Assembly (NCBI RefSeq): GCF_009002475.1
Contig: NZ_AP019860.1
Location: 1,922,001 to 1,986,000, forward strand
DNA length: 64,000 nucleotides
Direction: 5' to 3'
Origin: Candidatus Uabimicrobium amorphum
GTDB lineage: Bacteria > Planctomycetota > Uabimicrobiia > Uabimicrobiales > Uabimicrobiaceae
In this document: piece after piece, positions 8,180 to 17,238 of the stretch
Numbering within the stretch: the stretch's first letter is position 1
Layout: each line of letters opens with the position of its first letter
Translations under genes and position numbers: made by a program
The notes under the pieces: generated by a model
What the model was told of the DNA's origin: nothing
Database searches by the model: none
Seen by the model: only the letters and a program-made list of their open reading frames with translations

Positions 8180-9979
8180 CTACTTCCTAATTTCAATTTC
8201 GTCCAATAACTTACCGTTGATATCTCGTGCGCGGTACAATAAACGATGTTCATCTACCTCGATATCTAAGACTTGGTATGTAGATGTGTCCATAAAGCCC
8301 ACTTCCCTGTAGTACAACTCAGGAGACTGTCGATACATCTTTACCCCCGAAACAGAGACCACATAGTACGTGCCGTCTTTCGCGGTTTTGACTCTCTTTT
8401 CAGCAAACATGGGGTACGTCCGTAAATAAGAATGGTCATGACCTTGCAGGGCCATATCTACGTGATATTTATCAAATAGAGGCGTCCACAGATTGCGTAT
8501 TTTTTTGTTATCGCGCCCTATCGCAGAGGAATACGCGGGGTGGTGGTATACAACGATTTTCCAGGTGGCGTTGCTTGTCTTTAGTTGCTCCTCCAACCAC
8601 GCCACTTGCGTTTCAGGATCTACGTTGGTATCTAGCACAATAAATAGCGTATTGCTATACGTAAATGAATAAGCGCGTTCTTTTTCTATGGTTTGCGGGC
8701 CGTTTTCAAATAGGGTAAATAATTGTAAATACAGCCACGGTCCACTATTTCCATAGTCTTCGTGATTACCAATCGCCGGAACCAACGTTTTGCGATCATA
8801 GATATTTTTGCAGTTGAAGAAAAAATGGTCCCAGTCCCAACGTTCATCACCGCGATTGATCAGGTCACCGGCCATAATATAAAAGTCGGCGTCTGGCCGT
8901 TCTTCAAAAGCTTTTTTTAACAATTTCCCCCAAAAATCTAACCCATTTTGCGCATCGCCCATGTATACGAACGAGAACGGCTTCACTTTGCTCGGGGCTG
9001 TTGTAAATTGTGCGACACCACTCCAATTGCTCTCGTTACCATTTCCCACTTTGTACATATACGTTGTATCTGGCTGCAAATTCTTTAACGTCGCCGTATG
9101 CCGCAAACAAACAGGATCATTGACAATATATTTCGTGGTTAGGGTGTTTGTTTTTGCGGGAGTATGAATAATTTTCTCGGTGTCTTTTTTCCAGTAAGCG
9201 ACAACACCTTTACTTACTTTGGTATTTGTGCGCCACTGAATTGTCTGTGTCGTTTTGGGATCGTCACTCCAAGTGAGTACAATTTGATCTGGTTTTTCTG
9301 TGGAAGGGAAGTGTGTCTTACTAAAGACATTTACCAAGCGCCCCACTTTTCTCCAAGATTTCGATGCCTGAATAAGAGTCAGTCCATTTAGAGCCTGAGG
9401 AATTTCTTCGACAAAGTCATCATTGTCGTCAACATAAGCCAGTGCACTTTTTTGCAGAGTAGTCACACGGCATTGCCCAGGGTACAAATCTTTTACCTGA
9501 ATTTTGTCACCTGCGTTTTGTGGTTTTAAAGCGATAAGATATTGGTCCACTTTCCTTTCGACGGAGTTGACCCCTAATTCAATTTTCCCTGCCGGAAAAG
9601 ACTTTACCCATACATCAAAATCGCGGCCATCGACTTTTGCGTCAAGTGGTGTCAGTGTAAAATTCCTTTCGCCAAGCCAATAGGGTTTCGTATGCGACAC
9701 ATTCACCGTCTTTAGACGTTGATCTCGTAAAATGTAAACATCGACAGGTACATTCACGTGGAATTGTACTAACTTATGGCCTAAGACATGTGCTTCTTTG
9801 TCACTCAAAAATTTACGCACTTTTCTGGCATTTAAATTTAATATTTCCTCTACAGACAACTCTTTTAACATGCGCTCTTTGATATTGGTAAGAGCATCGT
9901 GCACAGATTCTCCATTGTGGCAATGGGTATTTTGCACAACAAATAAAAAGAGAATTAAAACAAAAAAGTAATTTTGCAT
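8180..9979 (-). CDS. Secreted metallophosphoesterase of purple-acid-phosphatase type
   Basis: 599 residues with a signal peptide (MQNYFFVLILFLFVVQNTHC) and AGGAAG ribosome site. Residues of about 220-330 are a fibronectin-like N-terminal domain of purple acid phosphatases (PDQIVLTWSDDPKTTQTIQW ... YMYKVGN). The catalytic calcineurin-like domain follows with GDAQNG, AGDLINRGD, PAIGNHEDYG, VYHHPAYSS and LQGHDHSYLRTYP, all metal-ligand blocks. The tyrosine that colours true purple acid phosphatases (GDxxY) is absent (GDLINRG), so it may be an ordinary dinuclear phosphoesterase. The first 200 residues are unassigned. Likely a periplasmic or surface phosphomonoesterase or phosphodiesterase. Confidence 0.85.
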   Translation of the reverse strand: MQNYFFVLILFLFVVQNTHCHNGESVHDALTNIKERMLKELSVEEILNLNARKVRKFLSDKEAHVLGHKLVQFHVNVPVDVYILRDQRLKTVNVSHTKPYWLGERNFTLTPLDAKVDGRDFDVWVKSFPAGKIELGVNSVERKVDQYLIALKPQNAGDKIQVKDLYPGQCRVTTLQKSALAYVDDNDDFVEEIPQALNGLTLIQASKSWRKVGRLVNVFSKTHFPSTEKPDQIVLTWSDDPKTTQTIQWRTNTKVSKGVVAYWKKDTEKIIHTPAKTNTLTTKYIVNDPVCLRHTATLKNLQPDTTYMYKVGNGNESNWSGVAQFTTAPSKVKPFSFVYMGDAQNGLDFWGKLLKKAFEERPDADFYIMAGDLINRGDERWDWDHFFFNCKNIYDRKTLVPAIGNHEDYGNSGPWLYLQLFTLFENGPQTIEKERAYSFTYSNTLFIVLDTNVDPETQVAWLEEQLKTSNATWKIVVYHHPAYSSAIGRDNKKIRNLWTPLFDKYHVDMALQGHDHSYLRTYPMFAEKRVKTAKDGTYYVVSVSGVKMYRQSPELYYREVGFMDTSTYQVLDIEVDEHRLLYRARDINGKLLDEIEIRK

Positions 9980-9994
9980 ACAATAGCTTCCTAA

Positions 9995-10027
9995 AGAAAA
10001 AAGCCCTGCATTTTCTATACAGGGCTT
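9995..10027 (-). terminator. Rho-independent terminator
   Basis: AAGCCCTG (10001-10008) pairs with CAGGGCTT (10020-10027) and is followed on the minus strand by a T-rich run. It ends the coiled-coil gene transcript just before the phosphoesterase start, so the two minus-strand genes are separate units. Confidence 0.85.
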
Positions 10028-10060
10028 CTATCATCATAACTTATTTTAATACACCACTCA

Positions 10061-11167
10061 CTACCGGAAATACACCTCAACAATGCCCCCAAGTGCAAAA
10101 TTTTTCTTTATTCGTATTTGAATATTTTCTTTTGGGAGCTTGTCAATGGCATAAAGTGCCAATAAGAAGTGATACTTAGGACGATGTTTTGCGCGTCTCC
10201 ACCATTCTTGGTATTCTTTGATTACTTGAGAAATTTGTTGTTCTTCATTTTCTAATTTCTTGAGTGGCGCTAGTTTTTCCTCGATTTCATTTATATTATT
10301 TTTGATTTCTTCGCGTTTGTCTTCTAAACTTCCCAACTCAGGAGAGGCTTCCTGTGCTTTTCTTTCCAGCCGCGGCCTTTCGCGTTTTAGTGAGTCTAAC
10401 TGTCGCAAATCAGATGCGATTTGGCGTTCTAGTCTTCTTACATCGCGAACAAACTGATCTCTTTCCGCAATAATACCCCGGCGTTGGCGTTCAAAGGAAT
10501 TTCTTCTATTGATTAACGATATACGTGTTGCGTCATTAACTTCGCGAACAATTTGTCCGTCCAAACGGCGTATAATGGCAATAAGACGTAATTCTTCATC
10601 GGCACTACCTCCCACAGAAGATCTGCGCGAATCGATATCAGAGCGTGCATCACTTACTCTATCTTCTAGCGCCTCAATCGCTTCTTCCACCTGCTGTAGC
10701 CTTGATTCAGCCTTGCGTTTTGTTTTTGATAACTTCGCAATTGTTTTATCTAAAGTATTCAATGCTTTTTGTTGAATATTTTTACTGGCTATTTCGCGAG
10801 ATAACCCTGAACGAACATTGGTCAATTTCGCTTTCACCTGCGAACGGCGCAAAGGATTGATTGCATAAATGAGTTCGCGGTGATTGTCGTACATTTTTGC
10901 AGGATAGAAGAACCCCATTTGCTTATTGGTAATCTTACGTGAGTTTGCAATTTCTAAACTAGTGGAGTTCACACCTTCATATGTCAAAAAATCTTGCAAA
11001 GCCGGAAGGCGTGAAAATTTTTCATATGCTTCGGTTAATGATGAAATTTTAGCAGAACGTTTCGCGTGTTGATTTAACTGTTCATAGTATTTATTGATGA
11101 TTTCGACTAAATTTTGTTCGGCGAATATTATATTTATTAGACAAAGGGTAAGTAATAGTTTTTTCAT
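10061..11167 (-). CDS. Exported coiled-coil protein of unknown function
   Basis: 368 residues from the ATG at 11167, preferred over an upstream in-frame start at 11269 because AAAGGATTGGGC precedes it and the product then starts with a signal peptide (MKKLLLTLCLINIIFA). From about residue 130 to 310 the sequence is a long charged coiled coil rich in Arg, Glu, Gln and Leu (for example RRLERQIASDLRQLDSLKRE). The C-terminal 60 residues are not coiled coil and end in a short beta-like stretch. I recognise no family. Location is periplasm or outer surface; a structural or scaffold role would be a guess. Confidence 0.65.
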   Translation of the reverse strand: MKKLLLTLCLINIIFAEQNLVEIINKYYEQLNQHAKRSAKISSLTEAYEKFSRLPALQDFLTYEGVNSTSLEIANSRKITNKQMGFFYPAKMYDNHRELIYAINPLRRSQVKAKLTNVRSGLSREIASKNIQQKALNTLDKTIAKLSKTKRKAESRLQQVEEAIEALEDRVSDARSDIDSRRSSVGGSADEELRLIAIIRRLDGQIVREVNDATRISLINRRNSFERQRRGIIAERDQFVRDVRRLERQIASDLRQLDSLKRERPRLERKAQEASPELGSLEDKREEIKNNINEIEEKLAPLKKLENEEQQISQVIKEYQEWWRRAKHRPKYHFLLALYAIDKLPKENIQIRIKKNFALGGIVEVYFR

Positions 11168-11296
11168 GCCCAATCCTTTCGAGTTATTCTCTAAAACCTT
11201 GGCAAAACCTAATTGACAACTCACCTTCATTTTGCTACTATGGAGAATATTACAAACTAGCTTTCTCAAACTCTACCAACAAGGGAGGAAGGTGCT

Positions 11297-11587
11297 ATGA
11301 CAGGGGGAGTAAATGACACAAAATCGGTAGCATATTACCAAAAACTGGAAAATTTTTTGTTGCGTTTCAAAAAGAAAATTGCTCCAAATCACAAAGTAAA
11401 ATCTACTGGGCGCTTTAAGATGGATGATCGTTATCCAGAATACAAAAACGAAAAAAGTGACAATCCGCCGAAAACAGGTATTGACGTATCCAATGTGGTT
11501 GTCAACAAAAAACACGATGGCGAATTTGTGGAAAAATTCAAAAGTTTCTTTTCTTTTTTAAAGAGAATGTTCCATAAAGCTGAATAA
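11297..11587 (+). CDS. Small basic hypothetical protein
   Basis: 96 residues, lysine-rich, with no signal peptide or membrane segment and no recognised domain. A strong ribosome site (GGGAGGAAGG) sits 6 bases before the ATG, which is the main reason to believe the gene. A central lysine- and proline-containing stretch looks disordered; an amphipathic C-terminal helix (FVEKFKSFFSFLKRMFH) could touch membrane or a partner. It is divergent from the coiled-coil gene and convergent with the FmdB-like gene. Confidence 0.55.
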   Translation: MTGGVNDTKSVAYYQKLENFLLRFKKKIAPNHKVKSTGRFKMDDRYPEYKNEKSDNPPKTGIDVSNVVVNKKHDGEFVEKFKSFFSFLKRMFHKAE

Positions 11588-11609
11588 TTACAATCATACT
11601 CATCCACAT

Positions 11610-11644
11610 GTTAATTCTAGACGTACTGCGCGCCTAGAATTAAC
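11610..11644. terminator. Inverted repeat between convergent genes, probable terminator
   Basis: GTTAATTCTAG (11610-11620) pairs perfectly with CTAGAATTAAC (11634-11644) across a 13-base loop. It lies between the ends of two convergent genes and overlaps the stop codon of the minus-strand one. There is no clear T run, so function as a terminator is inferred from position. Confidence 0.5.
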
Positions 11645-11888
11645 AACAACTACATCCGCCTGTATGCCCACCTGACACAGCAGGAGCCTTTGCTTCACCA
11701 ACTTTTCTCCTTGGCAACGACATACCACCGCTAATTACGCGTTTTACTACCGCTTCTCCAGGAGTCTCGCCTAGTTCCATACTAGCCAAATCACACAGTT
11801 TTTTCCAAGTGTCTACAGTTTCAGACATTCCATGTCTGACCTCAATTGTTTTTTCATTTTCTTCACAGTAATATTCGTATAAAGGCAT
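11640..11888 (-). CDS. FmdB-like small protein with degenerate zinc ribbon
   Basis: 82 residues from the ATG at 11888 (AGGAAG seven bases upstream; an in-frame ATG at 11912 includes that site and is less likely). The start MPLYEYYC, the RVISGG block and the Ser/Gly/Cys tail (GGCSCC) match the FmdB putative regulatory family. The two CxxC pairs that bind zinc in the family are not intact: the first is CEEN and the second keeps a single Cys. It may have lost metal binding. Function of the family is poorly known. Confidence 0.6.
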   Translation of the reverse strand: MPLYEYYCEENEKTIEVRHGMSETVDTWKKLCDLASMELGETPGEAVVKRVISGGMSLPRRKVGEAKAPAVSGGHTGGCSCC

Positions 11889-12196
11889 AAATTTCTTCCT
11901 AAATATAAACAATCATTCGTGCTATAAAATATTGCGAATTGATGACTATACCTTAACAAAGCTACGATATTTATATAATTATAGAAGATGCCACGATAAA
12001 CAGCAAAGGCTAATTTTGGCGAAAAATGTAGATTTTCCTCTACAACCTAAGCTGCGCGTAAAGAAAATAGTAGAAAAAAGTGAAATAAAAATTTATAATT
12101 TGCCAAAAAGCACTACGAATATTGTACAATATATGACACACATTTCAATGATTTGTAAAATATAAAAAACGAATTTTTTTAACATAAGGAGTCGTC
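11889..12196. other. AT-rich intergenic region
   Basis: About 308 bases between a minus-strand and a plus-strand gene, so it must hold two divergent promoters. An open frame of 77 codons with a TTG start (11932-12165) has no ribosome site and atypical composition and is not supported. TAAGGAG at 12184-12190 is the ribosome site of the next gene. Confidence 0.5.
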
Positions 12197-13072
12197 ATGT
12201 CGGAAAATGCTTCTGGTAAAGGAAAGAAAATTGTGTTGTGGGTTTTCTCCATCGTCATTATGCTTTCTGCCTTTTCTTACCAAAAAAGAACTGGGCCAAC
12301 ATACCCTTATCGCGGAAGCTATAAGATAGGTGACACAGAGTATTATCACAAATTAATTCGCAGTGGAGATAGTCAAGAAGATGCGGTTGTTGAACTCAAG
12401 GCAGGAGAATACGCGCCATCTCTTTTCTACAAAAGATTTAAAACGCAAGATGAATTCACTCAAGTTTTGATGGAAAAAAAGCAAGAAAATTTTGTGGCAT
12501 TTTTACCGAAACAACCGGCCGCAGGAAAGTTAGAATACTACCTTATGATGAAAGCCGGTGATACAAAAATACGCATTCCGCAAAATAAAGAGGAAAACAT
12601 CATCATACGTTTTAAGGACCCGGTTCCTGAATACATACTGATTCCGCACATTCTTTTGATGTTTTTTGCTATGTTAGTCGGTATGCGCGCAGCACTAGGT
12701 GCGTTGTTTGCGCCAGACAGCATGCGTGCTTTCGTATGGTTTTCATTTGTATCGATGACAATAGGTGGGATGATCCTTGGTCCTATTGTACAGAAATATG
12801 CATTTGGTGAGTACTGGACAGGCTTTCCTTGGGGAGGTGACTGGACAGACAACAAGATGCTTATCATGTGGGTGGCGTGGCTAGCAGCGATCTCCGTTGT
12901 CGGTCTCAAAGCGAAATCCAAAGAACTTATGTCGCGCATTGCCGTTATTTTGGCCGCCATCGTAATGACAGCCGTTTATGTAATTCCTCACAGCATTCAT
13001 GGTAGTGAATTAGACTACAGCAAAGTGGATGCGGGTATGGACCCGGCAAAAGCCATTAAAACAGGTAAATAG
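12197..13072 (+). CDS. Conserved multi-pass membrane protein of unknown function
   Basis: 291 residues. One N-terminal membrane segment (about 11-27) is followed by an extracytoplasmic stretch of about 115 residues and then four more hydrophobic helices (about 147-172, 178-202, 220-238, 245-265). The loop GEYWTGFPWGGDWTDNK is rich in aromatic residues and looks conserved. A TAAGGAG ribosome site precedes the ATG. The stop codon is followed at once by the next ATG (13073). With the DUF2231-like partner and the exported propeller protein it forms a three-gene unit; a role with a redox or heme-linked membrane complex is possible but unproven. Confidence 0.65.
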   Translation: MSENASGKGKKIVLWVFSIVIMLSAFSYQKRTGPTYPYRGSYKIGDTEYYHKLIRSGDSQEDAVVELKAGEYAPSLFYKRFKTQDEFTQVLMEKKQENFVAFLPKQPAAGKLEYYLMMKAGDTKIRIPQNKEENIIIRFKDPVPEYILIPHILLMFFAMLVGMRAALGALFAPDSMRAFVWFSFVSMTIGGMILGPIVQKYAFGEYWTGFPWGGDWTDNKMLIMWVAWLAAISVVGLKAKSKELMSRIAVILAAIVMTAVYVIPHSIHGSELDYSKVDAGMDPAKAIKTGK

Positions 13073-13534
13073 ATGAACGCTGTACATTGGCATCTCATTG
13101 TGGTACACGTTCCTGTAGTAGGGCTATTCTTCACTTTTGCCCTACTCGTTTGTGCACATATTACCAAACAAGAAATCCTATATAAAATAAGCTACAGCTT
13201 TGCTATCTGCTGTGCGATATTTGCTGTTTTTGCCTATATTTCTGGACCTCTTGCCTACGAGGCACAAGTCGACCTTGAAAAAAAATACGTTGACCCACAT
13301 GCTATGCTAGGCAAGATTTCCTTTATGGCAATGATCGTATTGGGTATGATTTCCCTCAGTGCCATTGCACAATATGTGCAACAAGAAAAACCATCTTCTT
13401 TACATCGCTATGTAATTTTGTTTATGATTGTTGCACTAATTTACTTACTGTGTTGGACAGCAAACACGGGAGGTGCTATTCGGCATGTTCCCGTTCGCGG
13501 AGGAAATATCATTTTTCCCTCTTTAGGAAATTAA
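13073..13534 (+). CDS. DUF2231-like four-helix membrane protein
   Basis: 153 residues, nearly all membrane: helices at about 7-28, 37-58, 80-102 and 113-135. The HWHLIVVHVPVVG start with spaced histidines and the NTGGAIRH motif near the end are features of DUF2231-type proteins, which are suspected heme or quinone-associated membrane subunits. It abuts the upstream gene with no spacer and lies 4 bp before the propeller gene, so expression is coupled. Confidence 0.6.
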   Translation: MNAVHWHLIVVHVPVVGLFFTFALLVCAHITKQEILYKISYSFAICCAIFAVFAYISGPLAYEAQVDLEKKYVDPHAMLGKISFMAMIVLGMISLSAIAQYVQQEKPSSLHRYVILFMIVALIYLLCWTANTGGAIRHVPVRGGNIIFPSLGN

Positions 13535-13538
13535 CTTT

Positions 13539-15884
13539 ATGAAGCGATTTTTTTTATTTAGCATTTGTATTGTTTTCACTTTTGCACAAAGCGATTGGCC
13601 ACAATGGCGCGGACAACAATTTAACGCCGCAGTTATGGAAAATACGCTACTACAAAACGATAAATCATATACATTAAAAACATTGTGGAAACGCAATCTC
13701 GGCTCTGGTTATTCCAGTATCTCTGTTTGGGGTAACTATGCCGTCACCATGTATTCTGATTCCAAAAAAGATTATGTCATTGCTTGCAATGCTCATAGTG
13801 GCGAAAATGTATGGCAATATACCATTGGTGATACCTACGTTGGGCATGATGGTTCTCACGATGGTCCTATTTCTACACCTGTTGTAGATCAAGAAAAAGT
13901 CTTTGCCTTGGGAGCAAAAGGAGAACTGCTATGCCTTAATCTCACCGATGGCTCTCTATTGTGGAAAAAAAATCTACCTACAGAGCACAAAGCAAACGTA
14001 CCCTTCTATGGTTTTGGAACTTCTCCCATTGTATCTGAAAATTTAGTCATTGTACAAGCGGGGGCAGAAAAAGGAACCATATCCGCTTTCCACAAGCAAA
14101 ATGGTGAGCTTGTTTGGACAATGGGAAGTGATTCTGTAAACTACCAATGTCCGACGATGATTACCATGGACAACAAAAACTACTTACTGTGCGGAGGGGA
14201 CAAACATTTGTATTGTATTCTTCCGGAAAGTGGTGAGGAAGTATGGCGTTATGAACACAACGGTGGCAACTGGTCTACCATGCCAACCGTTGTGAGCAAA
14301 AATCCATGGCAAATCTACATTCAATATAGTGGAAACCAAGGAATCTTACTAGAGCTTACCGGAGAGAAAGACAAACCAGTAAAGGAAGTTTGGAAAACCA
14401 GAAGCCTAAAAAAATCTTTTTGTCCACCTGTTGTCGTCGGCGAGAGAATTTACGGCTACAGTGGTCGTTTTTTTGGTTGCATCAATGCGAAAAACGGTAA
14501 AAAAGTATGGCGATCACGTCAGCCAGGTGATGGTTTTTTACTGGTGGTGAACAATCATTTCGTGGTTGTGACCAAAAATGGGCATCTACACTTAGCAAAT
14601 GATGCCTCTGGAAAATACACAGATCTACATAGTCTTAAGTTATTCAAAGACTTAGTATGGTCCCCACCAAGTTTTGCCCATAACAAAATTTACGTGCGTA
14701 GTTTAGGCGAAATGGCATGTATTTCTATTAGCGACAAAGCGTCTACAGAGCAGAATAAGTCACAAATTGTCTACCCAAAGGTAGAATCTCAGTTCAACGA
14801 CTTCGTCGAAAAAGTGCGCAATTCTCCTAACAAAAAAGAGCTGATCGATGCCTTTATGAAGGAACAAAAACAATTTCCTATTATGGAAAAAAACTCCATT
14901 CATTTTGTGTACCGAGGCGAAGCGCATGATATAGGCTTAGAAGGTGATGTTATTGGATTTCGCATTGACCATCCCATGCAACGAATTCCTGATACAAACT
15001 TTTTCTACTACTCGTCTTACATTGAGGAAGACGCTTGTGTCAACTATCGCTTCCTAAAAAATTACGATGAAATTGTTGTCGATCCGCTAAATAAAAATAT
15101 CGGACAAAATTATTTCGGAAAGTTTTCCGCAGCAAAGATGCCAAAATGGAAACCAGCTTCCGACTTAGAAGGCTCTGACAAAAAAGGTAAACTAGAAAAA
15201 CACACCTACGAAAGTAAAGAAAATAAAGACAAACGCGAAATAACCGTGTATGTCCCTCATGAATACGATGCAAAAAAATCTTATCCGGTATTGTTTATTC
15301 ACGATGGAAAATCGGTATTGGAAAGTGGCAAATGGCAAGATACGCTTGATTACCTTATCTCTAAAGGCCTGCCTGCCGCAATTGCTGTCTTTATCCCGCA
15401 AAAACACGGAAGAGAATACTCTTTGGAAGCTCCACGCAATCAATACATAAAAATGCTTGTTGAGGAGTGGATTCCTTTCTTAGAAAAAACCTATAGTATA
15501 AAAGGCTCACCGCGTTTCAATATTGGTTTTGTCAACGGAGCAACTGTATCGCTGTATGCCACCATGCAAAATCCACAAGTTTTTTCGGGAGCCGCAAGTG
15601 TCTCGGCATTCTATTTGACAAAGGAAGAACAAGAACTAAGTTCTCTTATTGCAGAAATCAAAGAACCGCTCAAATTCTATATCAGTTGGGGAAAATACGA
15701 CCTACGTAGCCCTAACGACGGCTGGAGCCTTATTGATAGTGGAAAAAATGTGGCCGCAGCCATCGCCAAAACCAATAACCATAGTATTTCACATGTTTTT
15801 CCCGGTGGATTTAGCTGGGAAAATTGGCGCAATGAAAATGGAAAAATACTCAAACATTTCTTGGGAAAAGGCGATAAACAGTAG
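13539..15884 (+). CDS. Exported PQQ-type beta-propeller fused to a degenerate esterase-D-like domain
   Basis: 781 residues. A signal peptide (MKRFFLFSICIVFTFA) is followed by a propeller of PQQ-like repeats to about residue 400 (WPQWRGQQFNAA start; WKRNLGSGYSS, VWQYTIGD, LLWKKNLP, EEVWRYE blades). Residues of about 410-560 resemble the N-terminal domain of enterochelin esterases and 560-781 the putative esterase fold. The nucleophile elbow, normally GxSxG, reads GFVNG with Val665, and the catalytic His in the usual GGHxW motif is Phe758 (GGFSWENWR). The acid region (GKYDLRSP) remains. The esterase half is therefore probably a binding module. Last gene of the 12197-15884 operon. Confidence 0.75.
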   Translation: MKRFFLFSICIVFTFAQSDWPQWRGQQFNAAVMENTLLQNDKSYTLKTLWKRNLGSGYSSISVWGNYAVTMYSDSKKDYVIACNAHSGENVWQYTIGDTYVGHDGSHDGPISTPVVDQEKVFALGAKGELLCLNLTDGSLLWKKNLPTEHKANVPFYGFGTSPIVSENLVIVQAGAEKGTISAFHKQNGELVWTMGSDSVNYQCPTMITMDNKNYLLCGGDKHLYCILPESGEEVWRYEHNGGNWSTMPTVVSKNPWQIYIQYSGNQGILLELTGEKDKPVKEVWKTRSLKKSFCPPVVVGERIYGYSGRFFGCINAKNGKKVWRSRQPGDGFLLVVNNHFVVVTKNGHLHLANDASGKYTDLHSLKLFKDLVWSPPSFAHNKIYVRSLGEMACISISDKASTEQNKSQIVYPKVESQFNDFVEKVRNSPNKKELIDAFMKEQKQFPIMEKNSIHFVYRGEAHDIGLEGDVIGFRIDHPMQRIPDTNFFYYSSYIEEDACVNYRFLKNYDEIVVDPLNKNIGQNYFGKFSAAKMPKWKPASDLEGSDKKGKLEKHTYESKENKDKREITVYVPHEYDAKKSYPVLFIHDGKSVLESGKWQDTLDYLISKGLPAAIAVFIPQKHGREYSLEAPRNQYIKMLVEEWIPFLEKTYSIKGSPRFNIGFVNGATVSLYATMQNPQVFSGAASVSAFYLTKEEQELSSLIAEIKEPLKFYISWGKYDLRSPNDGWSLIDSGKNVAAAIAKTNNHSISHVFPGGFSWENWRNENGKILKHFLGKGDKQ

Positions 15885-15931
15885 TTTACTAGTGTAAATT
15901 CTATTGCAAAAAAACGCTATTTCCAGTAAAA

Positions 15932-15969
15932 TTAAGGTGTGCAGCTTATTTGACAATTGCACACCTTAA
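15932..15969. promoter_or_regulatory. Perfect 12-bp inverted repeat upstream of paaA
   Basis: TTAAGGTGTGCA (15932-15943) and TGCACACCTTAA (15958-15969) are exact reverse complements with a 14-base spacer. It lies after the propeller gene and 23 bp before the paaA start. No T run follows, so it is either a terminator of weak type for the upstream operon or an operator for the paa genes. Confidence 0.55.
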
Positions 15970-15992
15970 ACTATTATTGTAAGGAGTCAAGC

Positions 15993-16949
15993 ATGGATGA
16001 ATCAACTCGTAATGCTGAATTTGACAAGCGTATAGAAGAAGGTACCAAAATCGAGCCGAAAGATTGGATGCCAGAAAAGTATCGCAATCAACTCATTCGC
16101 ATGATGTCACAACATGCACATTCGGAAGTAGTGGGAATGCTACCTGAAGGAAATTGGATTACCCGTGCACCTAACTTACGCAGAAAAATGGCTCTTCTTG
16201 CTAAAGTCCAAGATGAAGCCGGACACGGTCTATATATCTACAGTGCAGCGGAAACGCTAGGAGCTTCACGCGAAGATCTTGTCCATCAACTTCTCATCGG
16301 TAAAGCAAAGTACTCCAGTATTTTTAATTACCCCACACTCACTTGGGCAGACATTGGAATCATCGGTTGGTTGGTGGATGGTGCTGCCATTGTCAACCAG
16401 ACTATGTTGGCCAAATGTTCTTACGGACCATATTCGCGAGCGATGCTACGTATATGTGCGGAGGAAAATTTCCATAAAAAGCAAGGCTATGAAATTGTAT
16501 GCACTCTCATGAAAGGCACCGAAGAACAGAAAAAAATGGCGCAAGATGCCCTAAATCGATTCTGGTGGCCAACCCTCATGATGTTTGGACCTCATGACAG
16601 CGATTCCCCAAACAGTGCCACATTGCTTAAGTGGAAAGTGAAAAAGAAAACCAATGACGAACTACGCCAACACTTTGTCAATATCACAGTACCACAAGCA
16701 CGCACAATCGGCTTAGAAATACCTGATCCTAATTTGAAGTACAATGAAGAGACAAAAAATTGGGAATTTGGCGAAATCAACTGGGAAGAATTCTACGCGG
16801 TAATCAAAGGCCATGGGCCATGTAACAAAGATAGAATGAAGGCGCGCAACGATGCTCATGAAAATGGTTCTTGGGTCCGCGAAGCTTCTGTTGCCTACGC
16901 GAAAAAGAAACAAGGAAAGAAAGTGGAGAAATTCTTAAATGTCGGATAA
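15993..16949 (+). CDS. paaA: Phenylacetyl-CoA 1,2-epoxidase catalytic subunit PaaA
   Basis: 318 residues from the ATG at 15993 with AAGGAG at 15980-15985; an in-frame TTG at 15957 falls in the inverted repeat. PaaA is the di-iron subunit that adds oxygen to the ring of phenylacetyl-CoA. Iron-ligand ExxH motifs are visible as QDEAGHG and EENFHKKQG, and the start ([17 protein letters not shown]; [16 protein letters not shown]) is strongly family-like. First gene of a paaABCD unit; it overlaps paaB by 11 bp. No paaE reductase gene is found nearby. Confidence 0.95.
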   Translation: MDESTRNAEFDKRIEEGTKIEPKDWMPEKYRNQLIRMMSQHAHSEVVGMLPEGNWITRAPNLRRKMALLAKVQDEAGHGLYIYSAAETLGASREDLVHQLLIGKAKYSSIFNYPTLTWADIGIIGWLVDGAAIVNQTMLAKCSYGPYSRAMLRICAEENFHKKQGYEIVCTLMKGTEEQKKMAQDALNRFWWPTLMMFGPHDSDSPNSATLLKWKVKKKTNDELRQHFVNITVPQARTIGLEIPDPNLKYNEETKNWEFGEINWEEFYAVIKGHGPCNKDRMKARNDAHENGSWVREASVAYAKKKQGKKVEKFLNVG

Positions 16950-17229
16950 CGAACAACTTCCCGTATGGGAAGTATTTATGCAACAAAAAAACGGTGGTCC
17001 TCACCAACATGTCGGCAATGTGCACGCTGCGGATGCCGAAATTGCCTTGCAAAATGCACGTGATGTATATGCAAGACGTGGTGGAAACGGGAGTATATGG
17101 GTTGTTCCACTAGAAACCATTTATGCTTCTGGTTCGGATGACGAAGCTCCGTTTTTCGACCCTTCTGATGACAAAGCGTATCGTCACCCAAATTTTTACA
17201 GGGTTCCCAAAGCTGTTAAAAACTTATAA
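16939..17229 (+). CDS. paaB: Phenylacetyl-CoA epoxidase subunit PaaB
   Basis: 96 residues, the usual PaaB length. PaaB bridges PaaA-PaaC dimers in the epoxidase. The motifs [21 protein letters not shown] and [15 protein letters not shown] ([13 protein letters not shown]) followed by SIWVVP match the family. Start ATG lies inside the paaA end; paaC begins 9 bp after its stop. Confidence 0.93.
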   Translation: MSDNEQLPVWEVFMQQKNGGPHQHVGNVHAADAEIALQNARDVYARRGGNGSIWVVPLETIYASGSDDEAPFFDPSDDKAYRHPNFYRVPKAVKNL

Positions 17230-17238
17230 GGCATTCTT

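Noticed and set aside
11932..12165. 77-codon plus-strand open frame with TTG start
   Set aside because: No ribosome site, AT-driven composition and no recognisable features.
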